Source: Herbidospora sakaeratensis
GTDB lineage: Bacteria > Actinomycetota > Actinomycetes > Streptosporangiales > Streptosporangiaceae
Length of the DNA stretch: 64,000 nt
Direction of reading: 5' to 3'
Assembly: GCF_001570525.1 (NCBI RefSeq)
Contig: NZ_BBXC01000007.1
Coordinates: 38,430-102,429, forward strand
The position numbers and the translations under genes were made by a program. The notes under the pieces are model-generated. The model saw only the letters and a list, made by a program, of their open reading frames with translations, had not been told where the DNA came from and did no database searches. Below are positions 13,767 through 22,783 of this stretch, in pieces (position 1 is the first letter of the stretch; every line of letters begins with the position of its first letter).

Positions 13767-14984
13767 GTGCGCCGGAAGGTAGCGGTCATCGGCAGCGGGG
13801 TGGCGGGGCTCACCGCTGCTCACGTGCTGCGTGCCACACACGACGTGACCCTCTACGAGGCCGACGATCGGCTCGGAGGGCACGCCCACACCCATGACGT
13901 GGCGGGGCTGGCGGTCGACAGCGGGTTCATCGTCCACAACGACCGCACCTATCCCCATCTGACGCGGTTGTTCCGGGAGCTGGGGGTGGCCACCCAGGAG
14001 TCCGACATGAGCATGTCGGTACGCTGCGACGGCTGCGGCCTCGAATACGCCGGCGGCAAGGGCGTGACCGGTCTGCTGGCCCGCCGGCCCTCGGCGGCCT
14101 ACCTGCGGCTGCTGGCCGACGTGCCCCGGTTCCACCGCATGGCGCGCGCCCTCCTGGAGACCGACGACGACCGCACCCTCGGCGAGGTCACGCGGCACTT
14201 CCCGGCCTACTTCACGCGGCACTTCCTGACCCCTCTGGTGGCCGCCGTCTGGTCGTGCCCGCCCGCGACCGCGCTGCGCTACCCGGCCCGCTACCTGTTC
14301 ACGTTCCTGGCCAACCACGGGATGCTCAGCGTCTCGGGCAGCCCCAAGTGGCGCACGGTCACCGGCGGCAGCCGCAGCTACGTCGAGAAGGTGGCCAAGG
14401 GGCTGACGGCGGTGCGCACCGCGACCCCCGTACGGGAACTGAGACGCCACGCCGACGCGGTCGAGATCCGCGACGACGGCGACGAGACCGCCTCCTACGC
14501 CGCCGCCGTGGTCGCCACCCACCCCGGGCAGGCCCTCGCCCTGCTGGCCGCCCCCACGGACCTGGAACGGCGCGTCCTGGGCGGTCTCCCCTACTCCCGC
14601 AACCCCGCGGTGCTGCACACCGACACGAGCGCGCTGCCCCGGGCCAGGGGCGCGCGGGCGTCGTGGAACTACCGCATGTCGGGCTGCGCCGCGGAACCTT
14701 CGTCGGTACGCGTCTCCTACGACATGACCCGCCTCCAGCGGCTGCCGACCGGAACCCGCTATCTGGTCACCCTCGGCGACGACGTGCCCGCCGAACATGT
14801 CATCGCCCGGATGGACTATGAGCACCCCGTCTACACCCCCGAGACGGTCGCCCTGCAGAAGCTGCTGCCAGGACTGTCGGACGGCCGGGTGGCGTTCGCG
14901 GGGGCGTACCACGGATGGGGTTTCCACGAGGACGGCTGCCGGTCCGGGCTGACGGCCGCCGAGAACCTGGGGGCACGCTGGTGA
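13767..14984 (+). CDS. FAD-dependent amine oxidase/desaturase-like flavoprotein
   Basis: The 405-residue flavoprotein starts at GTG 13767 after AAAGGGAGG. The dinucleotide fold VAVIGSGVAGLTAAHVL begins at residue 4, followed by YEADDRLGGHAHTHDV, and a C-terminal FAD segment VAFAGAYHGWGFHEDGCRSG. This is the NAD(P)/FAD-dependent group usually encoded beside DUF1365 and cyclopropane synthase-like enzymes. In Rhodobacter such a cluster belongs to the singlet-oxygen response and makes modified (furan) fatty acids. A fatty acid desaturase or isomerase role here is inferred from that context. The next gene starts in a GTGA overlap. Confidence 0.9.
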   Translation: MRRKVAVIGSGVAGLTAAHVLRATHDVTLYEADDRLGGHAHTHDVAGLAVDSGFIVHNDRTYPHLTRLFRELGVATQESDMSMSVRCDGCGLEYAGGKGVTGLLARRPSAAYLRLLADVPRFHRMARALLETDDDRTLGEVTRHFPAYFTRHFLTPLVAAVWSCPPATALRYPARYLFTFLANHGMLSVSGSPKWRTVTGGSRSYVEKVAKGLTAVRTATPVRELRRHADAVEIRDDGDETASYAAAVVATHPGQALALLAAPTDLERRVLGGLPYSRNPAVLHTDTSALPRARGARASWNYRMSGCAAEPSSVRVSYDMTRLQRLPTGTRYLVTLGDDVPAEHVIARMDYEHPVYTPETVALQKLLPGLSDGRVAFAGAYHGWGFHEDGCRSGLTAAENLGARW

Positions 14985-15598
14985 CACCCGCCCTGTACCG
15001 CTGCTCCATCACCCATGTGCGGTCCTCGCCGCTGCGCCACAAGTTCACCTACGACGGCTACCTGTGGCTCGTGGACCTCGACGACCCGCCCCGCGGCTTC
15101 GACCCCGATGCCCGCAGCGAGCTCGACGCCTTCCTGGCCGAGCACGGCGAGCGCGCGGGCGAGGTGGTCATGCTCGCCGGGCGGCGCACGCTCGGCTACG
15201 TCTTCAACCCCCTGACCGTCTACTGGTGCGACACCGGCGTCGTGGTCGCCGAGGTCCGCAACACCTACGGCGGACGCCACCGCTACCTGCTCCGCCCCGA
15301 CGCCCACGGCCGCGCCGAGACGGGCAAGGAGTTCTACGTCTCGCCCTTCCACCCCGTCGACGGCCGCTACACGCTCCGGCTGCCCCGTCCCGGCGATCGG
15401 CTCGACCTCGCGGTGACGCTGCACCGTCCAGAAGGCACGCCCTTCGTGGCGACGGTGCGCGGCCGGCGGGTGGCGCCGACGCTGCGCAACCGGCTCCGGC
15501 TCGCGCCCCTGCTGGTGGGGGCGCGGATCCGGCGTCAGGGCATCGCCCTCTATTTGCGCGGGCTGCCCGTCGTACCCCGAAAGAGAGAAACGTCATGA
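14981..15598 (+). CDS. DUF1365 domain protein
   Basis: The 205-residue protein begins with GTG in overlap with the flavoprotein stop. It shows the DUF1365 signatures ALYRCSITHVRSSPLRHKFTYD, FNPLTVYWCDTG, VRNTYGGRHRYLL and KEFYVSPFHPVDGRY. DUF1365 proteins always travel with amine-oxidase-like flavoproteins and cyclopropane synthase-like methyltransferases, so a role in modifying phospholipid acyl chains is likely, but no reaction has been firmly assigned that I know of. It is coupled by ATGA to the next gene. Confidence 0.95.
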   Translation: MTPALYRCSITHVRSSPLRHKFTYDGYLWLVDLDDPPRGFDPDARSELDAFLAEHGERAGEVVMLAGRRTLGYVFNPLTVYWCDTGVVVAEVRNTYGGRHRYLLRPDAHGRAETGKEFYVSPFHPVDGRYTLRLPRPGDRLDLAVTLHRPEGTPFVATVRGRRVAPTLRNRLRLAPLLVGARIRRQGIALYLRGLPVVPRKRETS

Positions 15599-16791
15599 CG
15601 CACGCCATCGCCCTCACACCCCCACGGTCGCCCCTGCGGGTACGGGTGGTCCGGCAGCTGTTCCGCAACGCGGTGGCCCGGTTGCCGTTGCAGGTCCTGA
15701 TGCCCGACGGGGAGGTGCTCGGCGACCCCTCGGGCCCGCTCATGCGGGTGGTGCGGGCGGAGGACTTCTTCTCCCGGGTGGGCGCCGACGGGTTGATCGG
15801 CTTCGGCGAGGCCTACATGGCGGGCGACTGGGAGGCCGACGACCTGGCCGGGGTGCTGACCGTGATGGCGACCCAGCTGGCGTCGCTGATCCCGGCCCCG
15901 TTGCAGCGCCTGCGGGGGGTGTGGGCGCGGCGGCACCCCCGCTCCGAGGAGGGGACGGTGGAGAACGCCCGCAGGAACGTCCAGCGGCACTACGACCTGT
16001 CGAACGACCTGTTCGCGGAGTTCCTCGACCCGTCCATGACCTATTCGGCCGCCCTGTTCCACGCTGCGGCCACCTGGGAGAACCTGGAGGCGGCCCAGCA
16101 CGCCAAGATCGACCGGCTGCTCGACGAGACCCGGGTCGGGCCGGGCTCGACGGTGCTGGAGATCGGCACCGGCTGGGGCGCGCTGGCGATCAGGGCCGCC
16201 CGGCGCGGGGCCGCGGTCCGGACCATCACCATCTCGGCCGAGCAGCGGGCCTTCGCCCTGGAGCGGGTGGCCGAGGCGGGGTTGTCCGACCGGGTCTCGG
16301 TGGAGCTGTGCGACTACCGGGAGGCGTCCGGGTCGTACGACGCGGTGGTCAGCGTGGAGATGATCGAGGCGGTGGGCGAGCGTTACTGGCCGGTCTTCTT
16401 CGCCGCCCTCGACCGGCTGCTGGCCCCCGGCGGGCGGGTGGGGCTGCAGGCGATCACGATGCCGCACGACCGGATGGTGGCCTCGCGGCACACGTACACG
16501 TGGATCCAGAAGTACATCTTCCCGGGCGGGCTGCTGCCGAGCGTGACGGCCATCGAGCAGAACCTCGGGCCGCTGCGGATCGCCGGGCAACACGAGATGG
16601 GCGGCGACTACGCCGAGACGCTGCGGTTGTGGCGGGAACGCTACTGCTCCCGGCGGCCGGAGATCTCCCGGCTCGGCTTCGACGAGATCTTCCACCGGAT
16701 GTGGATCTTCTACTTGGCGTATTCGGAGGCCGGTTTCCGGTCGGGTTATCTGAACGTGCGGCAGTTCGTTCTGGAAAGGGGTCGGTCGTGA
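15595..16791 (+). CDS. Cyclopropane-fatty-acyl-phospholipid synthase-like methyltransferase (first copy)
   Basis: The 398-residue enzyme has a SAM-binding VLEIGTGWGALAIRAARRG at about 184-202 and the family start segment QRHYDLSNDLFAEFLDPSMTYS. Typical CFA synthases have YSCAY, where the Cys helps bind bicarbonate, and EH in the later motif. Here these read YSAALF and VEMIEAVGERYW, so the Cys and the His are both replaced. That suggests a reaction other than simple cyclopropanation, for example methylene or methyl transfer to unsaturated acyl chains. The following paralogue keeps both residues. The start is set by the ATGA overlap with the DUF1365 gene. Confidence 0.92.
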   Translation: MTHAIALTPPRSPLRVRVVRQLFRNAVARLPLQVLMPDGEVLGDPSGPLMRVVRAEDFFSRVGADGLIGFGEAYMAGDWEADDLAGVLTVMATQLASLIPAPLQRLRGVWARRHPRSEEGTVENARRNVQRHYDLSNDLFAEFLDPSMTYSAALFHAAATWENLEAAQHAKIDRLLDETRVGPGSTVLEIGTGWGALAIRAARRGAAVRTITISAEQRAFALERVAEAGLSDRVSVELCDYREASGSYDAVVSVEMIEAVGERYWPVFFAALDRLLAPGGRVGLQAITMPHDRMVASRHTYTWIQKYIFPGGLLPSVTAIEQNLGPLRIAGQHEMGGDYAETLRLWRERYCSRRPEISRLGFDEIFHRMWIFYLAYSEAGFRSGYLNVRQFVLERGRS

Positions 16792-17960
16792 CACTCGTCG
16801 CCGGCCGGTTGGCCGACACGGTCGCCGGGCTCTTCGGAGGGGCGCTGCCCGTCGGGCTGCGCACCTGGGACGGCGGCTTCGCCGGCCCCGCCGACGCGCC
16901 CGTCGTGGTGCTGAGATCGCCGATGGCGCTGCGCCACCTGCTGTGGGCCCCCGGCGAGCTCGGGCTCGCGCGCGCCTACGTCAGCGGCCACCTCGACGTC
17001 GAGGGCGACCTCGCCGACGGGTTCCGGCGCGTGTGGGCGGCCGGTTCGGGCGGTCCGGGCCTGGGCGAGCTGGCACGCGGCGCGCGCGCCCTCCTCGGGC
17101 TCGGCGTCGCGGGCCCCCGCCCGCCGATCCCCGCGAGCGAGGCCCGGCTGCGCGGCCGCCTGCACACCCGGGGCCGCGACCGCGAGGCCATCTCCCACCA
17201 CTACGACCTGTCGAACGACTTCTACTCGCTGATCCTCGACCCCTCGATGGCCTATTCATGCGCCAAGTGGGAGCCCGGAGACGACCTCGCCGCGGCCCAG
17301 CGCCGCAAACTCGACCTCGTGTGCCACAAGCTCGGCCTGGGGCCCGGCGCCCGCCACCTCGACGTCGGCTGCGGCTGGGGCTCGATGGTCCTGCACGCCG
17401 CCGAGTACGGCGCCGAGTCGGTCGGCGTCACGATCGCGGCCGAGCAGCAGGCGTTCGTCCGGGCCCGCGGCGGCGAGGTCAGGCTGCAGGACTACCGCGA
17501 CGTCGCCGACGGCCCCTACGACGCGATCTCCTCCATCGAGATGGGCGAACACGTGGGCGAGGAGAACTACCCGGTCTACGCCGCGACCCTCTTCCGGCTG
17601 GTCCGCCCGGGCGGCCGCGTCGTGATCCAGCAGATGTCGCGCGGGGCCAACGCCCCCGGCGGCGGGCCGTTCATCGAGCGCTACATCGCCCCCGACATGC
17701 ACATGCGGCCCGTCGGGCGGACCGTCGCCATGTTCGAGGACGCCGGCTTCGAGGTGCTGCACGTCGAGGGCATGCGGGAGGACTACGCCAAGACGGTCCG
17801 GGCCTGGTACGACACCTTCGAGTCCCACTACGAGAAGGCGGTGGCCCTGGTGGGCGAGGAGATCGCCCGGGTGTGGCGGCTCTATCTGGTGGGAGGCGGG
17901 CTGGCGTTCGAGTCGGGACGCATGTCCGTCCACCAGATCACCCTGGCCCGCCCCTCGTGA
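16788..17960 (+). CDS. Cyclopropane-fatty-acyl-phospholipid synthase-like methyltransferase (second copy)
   Basis: The 390-residue paralogue begins in a GTGA overlap with the first copy. It contains SHHYDLSNDFYSLILDPSMAYSCAKWE with the conserved Cys, the SAM motif HLDVGCGWGSMVLHAAEYG, and SSIEMGEHVGEENY with the EH pair, so it keeps the canonical active-site residues. The substrate would be cis double bonds of membrane phospholipids with SAM as donor. Together with the flavoprotein, DUF1365 protein and first copy it forms a four-gene operon. I see no clear terminator after it; a convergent gene ends 36 bp later. Confidence 0.93.
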   Translation: MTLVAGRLADTVAGLFGGALPVGLRTWDGGFAGPADAPVVVLRSPMALRHLLWAPGELGLARAYVSGHLDVEGDLADGFRRVWAAGSGGPGLGELARGARALLGLGVAGPRPPIPASEARLRGRLHTRGRDREAISHHYDLSNDFYSLILDPSMAYSCAKWEPGDDLAAAQRRKLDLVCHKLGLGPGARHLDVGCGWGSMVLHAAEYGAESVGVTIAAEQQAFVRARGGEVRLQDYRDVADGPYDAISSIEMGEHVGEENYPVYAATLFRLVRPGGRVVIQQMSRGANAPGGGPFIERYIAPDMHMRPVGRTVAMFEDAGFEVLHVEGMREDYAKTVRAWYDTFESHYEKAVALVGEEIARVWRLYLVGGGLAFESGRMSVHQITLARPS

Positions 17961-17996
17961 GGTGTCGTAGCCGATCCGGTTGATCTGCCGTCCCGG

Positions 17997-18632
17997 TCAC
18001 ATGCCCAGACGGGCCCCCATCAGCTTCTCCACCGCCCACGGCTCCCCGTCGAGCGCCACCCGCGCGTGGTCCTGCCGGCCGAACGCGAACAGCAGCAGCT
18101 CCTGCGACGGCCCCGTGACCACCACGGCCGGGTCGGACATCTTCGCCCCCGCCTTCTGCCCCGTGCCCGCCCGGCGCAGCACCACCCCCACCGGCGACTT
18201 GCGGAAGAACACCCGGGCCCCGGCGGCGACGCGCTTCCACAGCAGGTCGTCGAGGTCGGCCGGGAGCTCGCGGGGTTCCCAGCCCGCCTGGGCACGCCGC
18301 ACGTCCTCGTGGTGGACGAAGAACTCGATCGTGTTCACCGCCGAGTCGAGGCCGGGGATCAGGCCGTAGGGCGTCCACAGGGGAGGACCCTGGCGGACCT
18401 CGTTCACCAGCTCGGCGTAGGGACGTGCCCGGACCTGCTCCTGCACGGTGCGCGTGTAGGGCGCCAGGAACTTCACCGCGATCCCGGCGGCGGCGTCGAT
18501 CCGCCGCTCCCGGACGACGAGGTGGGCGGCGAGGTCGGCGGTCTCCCAGCCCGCGCACAGGGTGGGCGCGAACGGCCCCAGATCGTCGAGCAGTTCGGTG
18601 ATGGCGGCACGTTCCGCGCGGGCGTAACTCAT
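17997..18632 (-). CDS. TIGR03085-type metal-binding protein (DinB/mycothiol-maleylpyruvate isomerase-like fold)
   Basis: The 211-residue protein has the DinB-like four-helix pattern: AERAAITELLDDLGPFAPTLCAGW, TADLAAHLVVRERR with the first His, and NTIEFFVHHEDVRRAQAGW with the second metal-binding HHED. These fit the actinobacterial TIGR03085 family, related to mycothiol-dependent enzymes. No substrate is known. A second half follows with an LDDLLWKRVAAGARVF helix and a C-terminal beta-rich tail. The gene is monocistronic, between the lipid cluster and the ABC exporter, divergent from the latter. Confidence 0.88.
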   Translation of the reverse strand: MSYARAERAAITELLDDLGPFAPTLCAGWETADLAAHLVVRERRIDAAAGIAVKFLAPYTRTVQEQVRARPYAELVNEVRQGPPLWTPYGLIPGLDSAVNTIEFFVHHEDVRRAQAGWEPRELPADLDDLLWKRVAAGARVFFRKSPVGVVLRRAGTGQKAGAKMSDPAVVVTGPSQELLLFAFGRQDHARVALDGEPWAVEKLMGARLGM

Positions 18633-18812
18633 GACTCAACCCTAAGCACCCGCCCGGCGGGAATAAGAGCGGTGATCGTCGTGATTTCCCCACGTGGGCT
18701 TTCCCGGCCCTACGCCCATGGGCCCGGGCCGTGGTCAGACCTTGGCCCGATCCCGACTGTCGGCCGTCGTTTGTATGGTCGAACCCGAACCACCCGAACG
18801 GAAGGAACCCGA

Positions 18813-20609
18813 GTGCCCGACAAGGTGTCAACCGCGGTCATGCGCCAGGGGTTCCGCGTCATCGGTCACGCCGTCAGGACCGAACCGAAGATCTTCACGG
18901 GGGCGGTCCTGGCCAGCGCCGTCTACGGCGTGACGACCGTGCTCTCCTCGTGGGCGCTCGGCTGGGCGACCGAGAACGCCGTGCTCCCGGCCTTCCGCGA
19001 CGGCGACGCCACCGGGGGCACCCTGGCGCTGGCGGCCACGCTGATCATCGGGGTCGCCGCCGTCAAGGCGCTCGGGATCATGGGCCGGCGCATCATGGCC
19101 GGCATCCACCAATACCGCATGCAGGCCCACTTCCGGCGGTCGCTGGGCCGCCAGTTCCTCCGCCTGCCGCTGTCGTGGCACCACCGCCATCCGACCGGCC
19201 AGCTGCTCTCCAACGCCAGCTCCGACGCCGAGGCCGCCTGGGGGCCGCTCGCGCCGCTGCCGATGGCGGTCGGCGTGATCGTGATGCTCGTCGCGGCCGC
19301 CGTCGCGATCGTGCTGACCGACCCCGTGCTCGCCGTGGTCGGCTTCCTGATCTTTCCGGCCATCGCCCTGCTGAACCTCGTCTACCAGCGCAAGCTCACG
19401 CCGCTCGCCACGCGGGCGCAGGAGTTGCGCGCGGCGGTGTCCGAGGTCGCCCACGAGAGCTTCGAGGGCGCGCTCGTGGTCAAGACCCTCGGCCGCGAAG
19501 ACGCCGAGTCGGCCCGCTTCGACGACCGGGCCGCCGCGCTGCGCGACGCCAACATCGCCGCCGGGCGGGTGCGCGGCATGTTCGACCCGCTGCTGGAGGC
19601 GCTGCCGACCCTCGGCGTGCTGGCCGTGCTGCTGTTCGGCTCCTATCGCCTCGCCTCCGGCGACGTCACCGCCGGCGAGCTGATCCAGGTGTCCTACCTG
19701 TTCACGCTCCTGTCCTTCCCCGTGCGGGCGCTCGGGTGGGTGCTGGGTGAACTGCCCCGCTCCGTCGTGGGCTGGACCCGGGTGCAGGAGGTGCTGCAGG
19801 CCGAGGGCTCCATGAGTTACGGCTCCGCCCAGCTGCCGGCCGACCGACCCGCGGAGCTGACCGTCACAGACGTCTCCTTCGCCTACGAGCCCGGCGTGCC
19901 GGTGCTGCGCGACGTCGGCTTCACCGTCGAACCGGGCCGCACGGTCGCCGTGGTCGGGCCCACCGGCTCCGGCAAGTCCACTTTGACCCAGCTGCTGGCC
20001 CGCCTGGTCGACCCCGACGAGGGCGCGGTCGCGATCGACGGCGTCGACCTGCGCGAGGTCGGGCGCGACGGCGTGAGCGGCGCGGTCTCGCTGGTCCCGC
20101 AGCAGACCTTCCTGTTCGACGACACCGTCCGGGGCAACATCACGCTCGGCGCCGACGTCTCCGACGAGAAGGTGTGGGCCGCGCTGCGGCTGGCCCAGGC
20201 CGACGGGTTCGTCAGCGCCCTGCCCGACGCCCTCGACACCCGGGTCGGCGAACGCGGCACCACCCTGTCGGGCGGCCAGCGCCAGCGGCTCGCCCTGGCC
20301 CGCGCGCTGGCCCGCGAGCCCCGGCTGCTGATCCTCGACGACGCCACCTCCAGCGTCGACCCGCAGGTCGAGAAGCGCATCCTGTTCGGCCTGCGCGACC
20401 AGCACGCCACGGTCATCGTGATCGCCTACCGCATGGCCACGATCTCCCTGGCCGACGACGTCGTCTACATCGAGAACGGCACCGTCGCCGACCACGGCCC
20501 CCACGAGACCCTGCTGGCCCGCTGCGCCGGCTACCGCGATCTCGTGACGGCCTACGAACGTCAGGAGGCCGAGAACACGGCCCTCGAAGAGGAGGCCGTG
20601 GCCCCGTGA
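18813..20609 (+). CDS. ABC exporter half-transporter with degenerate catalytic site
   Basis: The 598-residue protein has an N-terminal six-helix exporter domain (about 30-320) and an ABC domain. Walker A GPTGSGKST is at about 382, signature LSGGQRQ at 485, and Walker B LLILDDATSSVD at 505-516. The catalytic Glu after Walker B is Asp, and the switch His is Tyr (IAYRMA, near 535), so its own ATP site is non-catalytic. The next gene supplies the complementary features, as in heterodimeric exporters such as TM287/288. Start: GTG 18813 with a GGAAGGAA site; the frame is open further upstream but antisense to another gene. Confidence 0.93.
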   Translation: MPDKVSTAVMRQGFRVIGHAVRTEPKIFTGAVLASAVYGVTTVLSSWALGWATENAVLPAFRDGDATGGTLALAATLIIGVAAVKALGIMGRRIMAGIHQYRMQAHFRRSLGRQFLRLPLSWHHRHPTGQLLSNASSDAEAAWGPLAPLPMAVGVIVMLVAAAVAIVLTDPVLAVVGFLIFPAIALLNLVYQRKLTPLATRAQELRAAVSEVAHESFEGALVVKTLGREDAESARFDDRAAALRDANIAAGRVRGMFDPLLEALPTLGVLAVLLFGSYRLASGDVTAGELIQVSYLFTLLSFPVRALGWVLGELPRSVVGWTRVQEVLQAEGSMSYGSAQLPADRPAELTVTDVSFAYEPGVPVLRDVGFTVEPGRTVAVVGPTGSGKSTLTQLLARLVDPDEGAVAIDGVDLREVGRDGVSGAVSLVPQQTFLFDDTVRGNITLGADVSDEKVWAALRLAQADGFVSALPDALDTRVGERGTTLSGGQRQRLALARALAREPRLLILDDATSSVDPQVEKRILFGLRDQHATVIVIAYRMATISLADDVVYIENGTVADHGPHETLLARCAGYRDLVTAYERQEAENTALEEEAVAP

Positions 20610-22384
20610 CGACCCAGACGCTGCAGAACGTCGAGCGCGGCGCGCTCGAGACCATCCGCCACGGCCTGCGGTTGTCGCCGGAGTTCCGCCGCGGCCTCGG
20701 GGTCACCCTCGGGCTGGCGATCCTGGCCACCGTCGGCAAGGTGATCGTCCCGATCGCCATCCAGCAGGTCATCGACCAGGGGCTCAGCGGCTCCGCGCCC
20801 GACCTGCCGTTCATCCGCAACGCCGTGCTGGCCTGCGCGGCCGCGATCCTGCTGACCGCGCTGGCGGGCTACGCCATGAACGTGCGGCTCTACCGGGCCA
20901 CCGAGTCGGGCCTGGCGACACTGCGCGGCAAGGCGTTCCGGCACGTCCACGACCTGTCGGTGCTGACCCAGAACACCGAGCGCCGGGGAGCCCTGGTGTC
21001 GCGGGTGACCGGTGACGTCGACCAGATCAGCACCTTCATGCAGTGGGGCGGCCTGCTGATCATCGTGGCCGGCGGCCAGCTGGTGATCGCGACCGTGCTG
21101 ATGGCCGTCTACTCCTGGCAGCTCACCCTGCTCGTGTGGGCGCTGTTCCTGCCGCTGGTCTTCGCGCTGCCGAGGTTCCAGCGCATGGTGGCCCGCAACT
21201 ACCTGACCGTGCGCGAGCGCACCGGCGACACCCTGGCCGCGATCAGCGAGTCGGTCGTCGGCAGCGCGGTGATCCGGGCCCACGGCGCCGAGGAGCGCAC
21301 GGCCACCCGCATCGACGCCGCCGTCGACGCCCAGCGGGCCGCGCAGACCCGGGCCCAGAAGATCATCGGCTTCACCTTCCCGATCACCGAGCTGGTCGCC
21401 TCGATCGCCATCGCCGGGGTGGTCGTCGTCGGCGTGCTGCTCGGCGTCGGCGGGTCGATCACCCCGGGCCGCCTGGTCGCTTTCCTGTTCCTGATCACCC
21501 TGTTCATCGCGCCGCTGCAGACCGCCACCGAGGTGCTCAACGAGGCCCAGAACGCCATCGCCGGCTGGCGGCGCGTGCTGAGCGTGCTCGATACCCCGGC
21601 CGACGTCGCCGACCCTGGCGAGGCGGGCGTCACCCTGCCGCGCGGCCCGATCACCGTGGCGTTCGAGGACGTCGGCTACGCCTACCCCGACGGCCCGCCC
21701 GTCCTGCGCGGGGTCGACGTCGTCATCCCGCCGCGCCGCCGGGTCGCCGTGGTGGGCGAGACCGGCTCGGGCAAGACCACCTTCGCCAAGCTGCTCACCC
21801 GCCTGATGGACCCGGTCGGGGGCCGCGTCACGGTCGACGGCGTCGACCTGCGCGACCTGCGCTTCACGTCGCTGCGCGAGCGCATCGTGATGGTGCCCCA
21901 AGACGGCTTCCTGTTCGACTCGACCCTGGCCGAGAACATCCGCTTCGGCCGTCCCGACGCCACCGACGCCGAGATCGCCGAGGCGCTGACCGAGCTCGGC
22001 CTGGCCGACTGGCTCGACGGCCTGCCGGGCGGGCTGCGGACGGCGGTGGGCCAGCGCGGCGAGTCGTTGTCGGCGGGCGAACGCCAGCTGGTCGCGCTGG
22101 CCCGCGCCTACCTCGCCGATCCCGACCTGCTGCTGCTCGACGAGGCGACCTCGGCGGTCGACCCGGCGACCGAGGTCCGCATCGCCCGCGCCCTCGACAA
22201 CGTCACCCGGGGCCGCACGGCCGTCTCGATCGCCCACCGCCTCTCGACGGCCGAGGCGGCCGACGAGGTGCTCGTGTTCGACCGGGGCGAGATCGTGCAG
22301 CGGGGCTCCCACGCCGAGCTGCTCGCGGAGCCGGGCGTCTACGCCGACCTGCACGCCTCCTGGGCGAGCGCCACCCGAAGTTGA
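20606..22384 (+). CDS. ABC exporter half-transporter, catalytic partner
   Basis: The 592-residue partner starts in a GTGA overlap. It has six membrane helices and an ABC domain with Walker A GETGSGKTT at about 384, Walker B LLLLDEATSAVD with the catalytic Glu at about 507, and switch IAHRLS near 541. Its signature motif is LSAGERQ rather than LSGGQ. In the dimer this weak signature faces the degenerate Walker B of the first subunit, giving one dead and one active ATP site. A multidrug or lipid exporter is likely; the substrate is unknown. Confidence 0.93.
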   Translation: MTTQTLQNVERGALETIRHGLRLSPEFRRGLGVTLGLAILATVGKVIVPIAIQQVIDQGLSGSAPDLPFIRNAVLACAAAILLTALAGYAMNVRLYRATESGLATLRGKAFRHVHDLSVLTQNTERRGALVSRVTGDVDQISTFMQWGGLLIIVAGGQLVIATVLMAVYSWQLTLLVWALFLPLVFALPRFQRMVARNYLTVRERTGDTLAAISESVVGSAVIRAHGAEERTATRIDAAVDAQRAAQTRAQKIIGFTFPITELVASIAIAGVVVVGVLLGVGGSITPGRLVAFLFLITLFIAPLQTATEVLNEAQNAIAGWRRVLSVLDTPADVADPGEAGVTLPRGPITVAFEDVGYAYPDGPPVLRGVDVVIPPRRRVAVVGETGSGKTTFAKLLTRLMDPVGGRVTVDGVDLRDLRFTSLRERIVMVPQDGFLFDSTLAENIRFGRPDATDAEIAEALTELGLADWLDGLPGGLRTAVGQRGESLSAGERQLVALARAYLADPDLLLLDEATSAVDPATEVRIARALDNVTRGRTAVSIAHRLSTAEAADEVLVFDRGEIVQRGSHAELLAEPGVYADLHASWASATRS

Positions 22385-22420
22385 TGATCATCGTTGTGCC
22401 GTTGTCGCTGGTCGCTGCGG

Positions 22421-22426
22421 CAGAAT
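22421..22426 (+). promoter_or_regulatory. -10 hexamer for leaderless hisI
   Basis: CAGAAT ends 6 nt before the hisI ATG, and no Shine-Dalgarno is present. The -35 is unclear (TTGTGC lies 21 nt upstream). Confidence 0.4.
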
Positions 22427-22432
22427 GGTCAT

Positions 22433-22783
22433 ATGTCCCTGGACCCGAAGATCGCAGACCGGCTCAAGCGCACCGGCGACGGGCTGGTGCCCGCCGTCGT
22501 CCAGCAGCACGACACCGGCGAGGTGCTGATGCTCGCGTGGATGGACGACGAGGCGCTGCACCGCTCGCTCACCACCGGCCGGGCCACCTACTGGTCGCGC
22601 AGCCGGGGCGAATACTGGGTCAAGGGCGAGACCTCGGGCAACGTGCAGCACGTCCGGCACGCCGCGCTCGACTGCGACGGCGACACCATCCTGCTCAAGG
22701 TCGACCAGCGCGGCCCCGCCTGCCACACCGGCACCCGCACCTGCTTCGATGACGACGTGCTTCCGGTGATCGAGGGATCATGA
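22433..22783 (+). CDS. hisI: Phosphoribosyl-AMP cyclohydrolase
   Basis: HisI opens the purine ring of phosphoribosyl-AMP, step three of histidine synthesis. The 116-residue monofunctional form (no HisE domain) carries [34 protein letters not shown], and the metal site [10 protein letters not shown] with [12 protein letters not shown], containing the zinc-binding cysteines. It is separate from the main his operon and is co-transcribed with the Trp-region membrane protein, whose ATG overlaps its stop. Confidence 0.97.
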   Translation: MSLDPKIADRLKRTGDGLVPAVVQQHDTGEVLMLAWMDDEALHRSLTTGRATYWSRSRGEYWVKGETSGNVQHVRHAALDCDGDTILLKVDQRGPACHTGTRTCFDDDVLPVIEGS

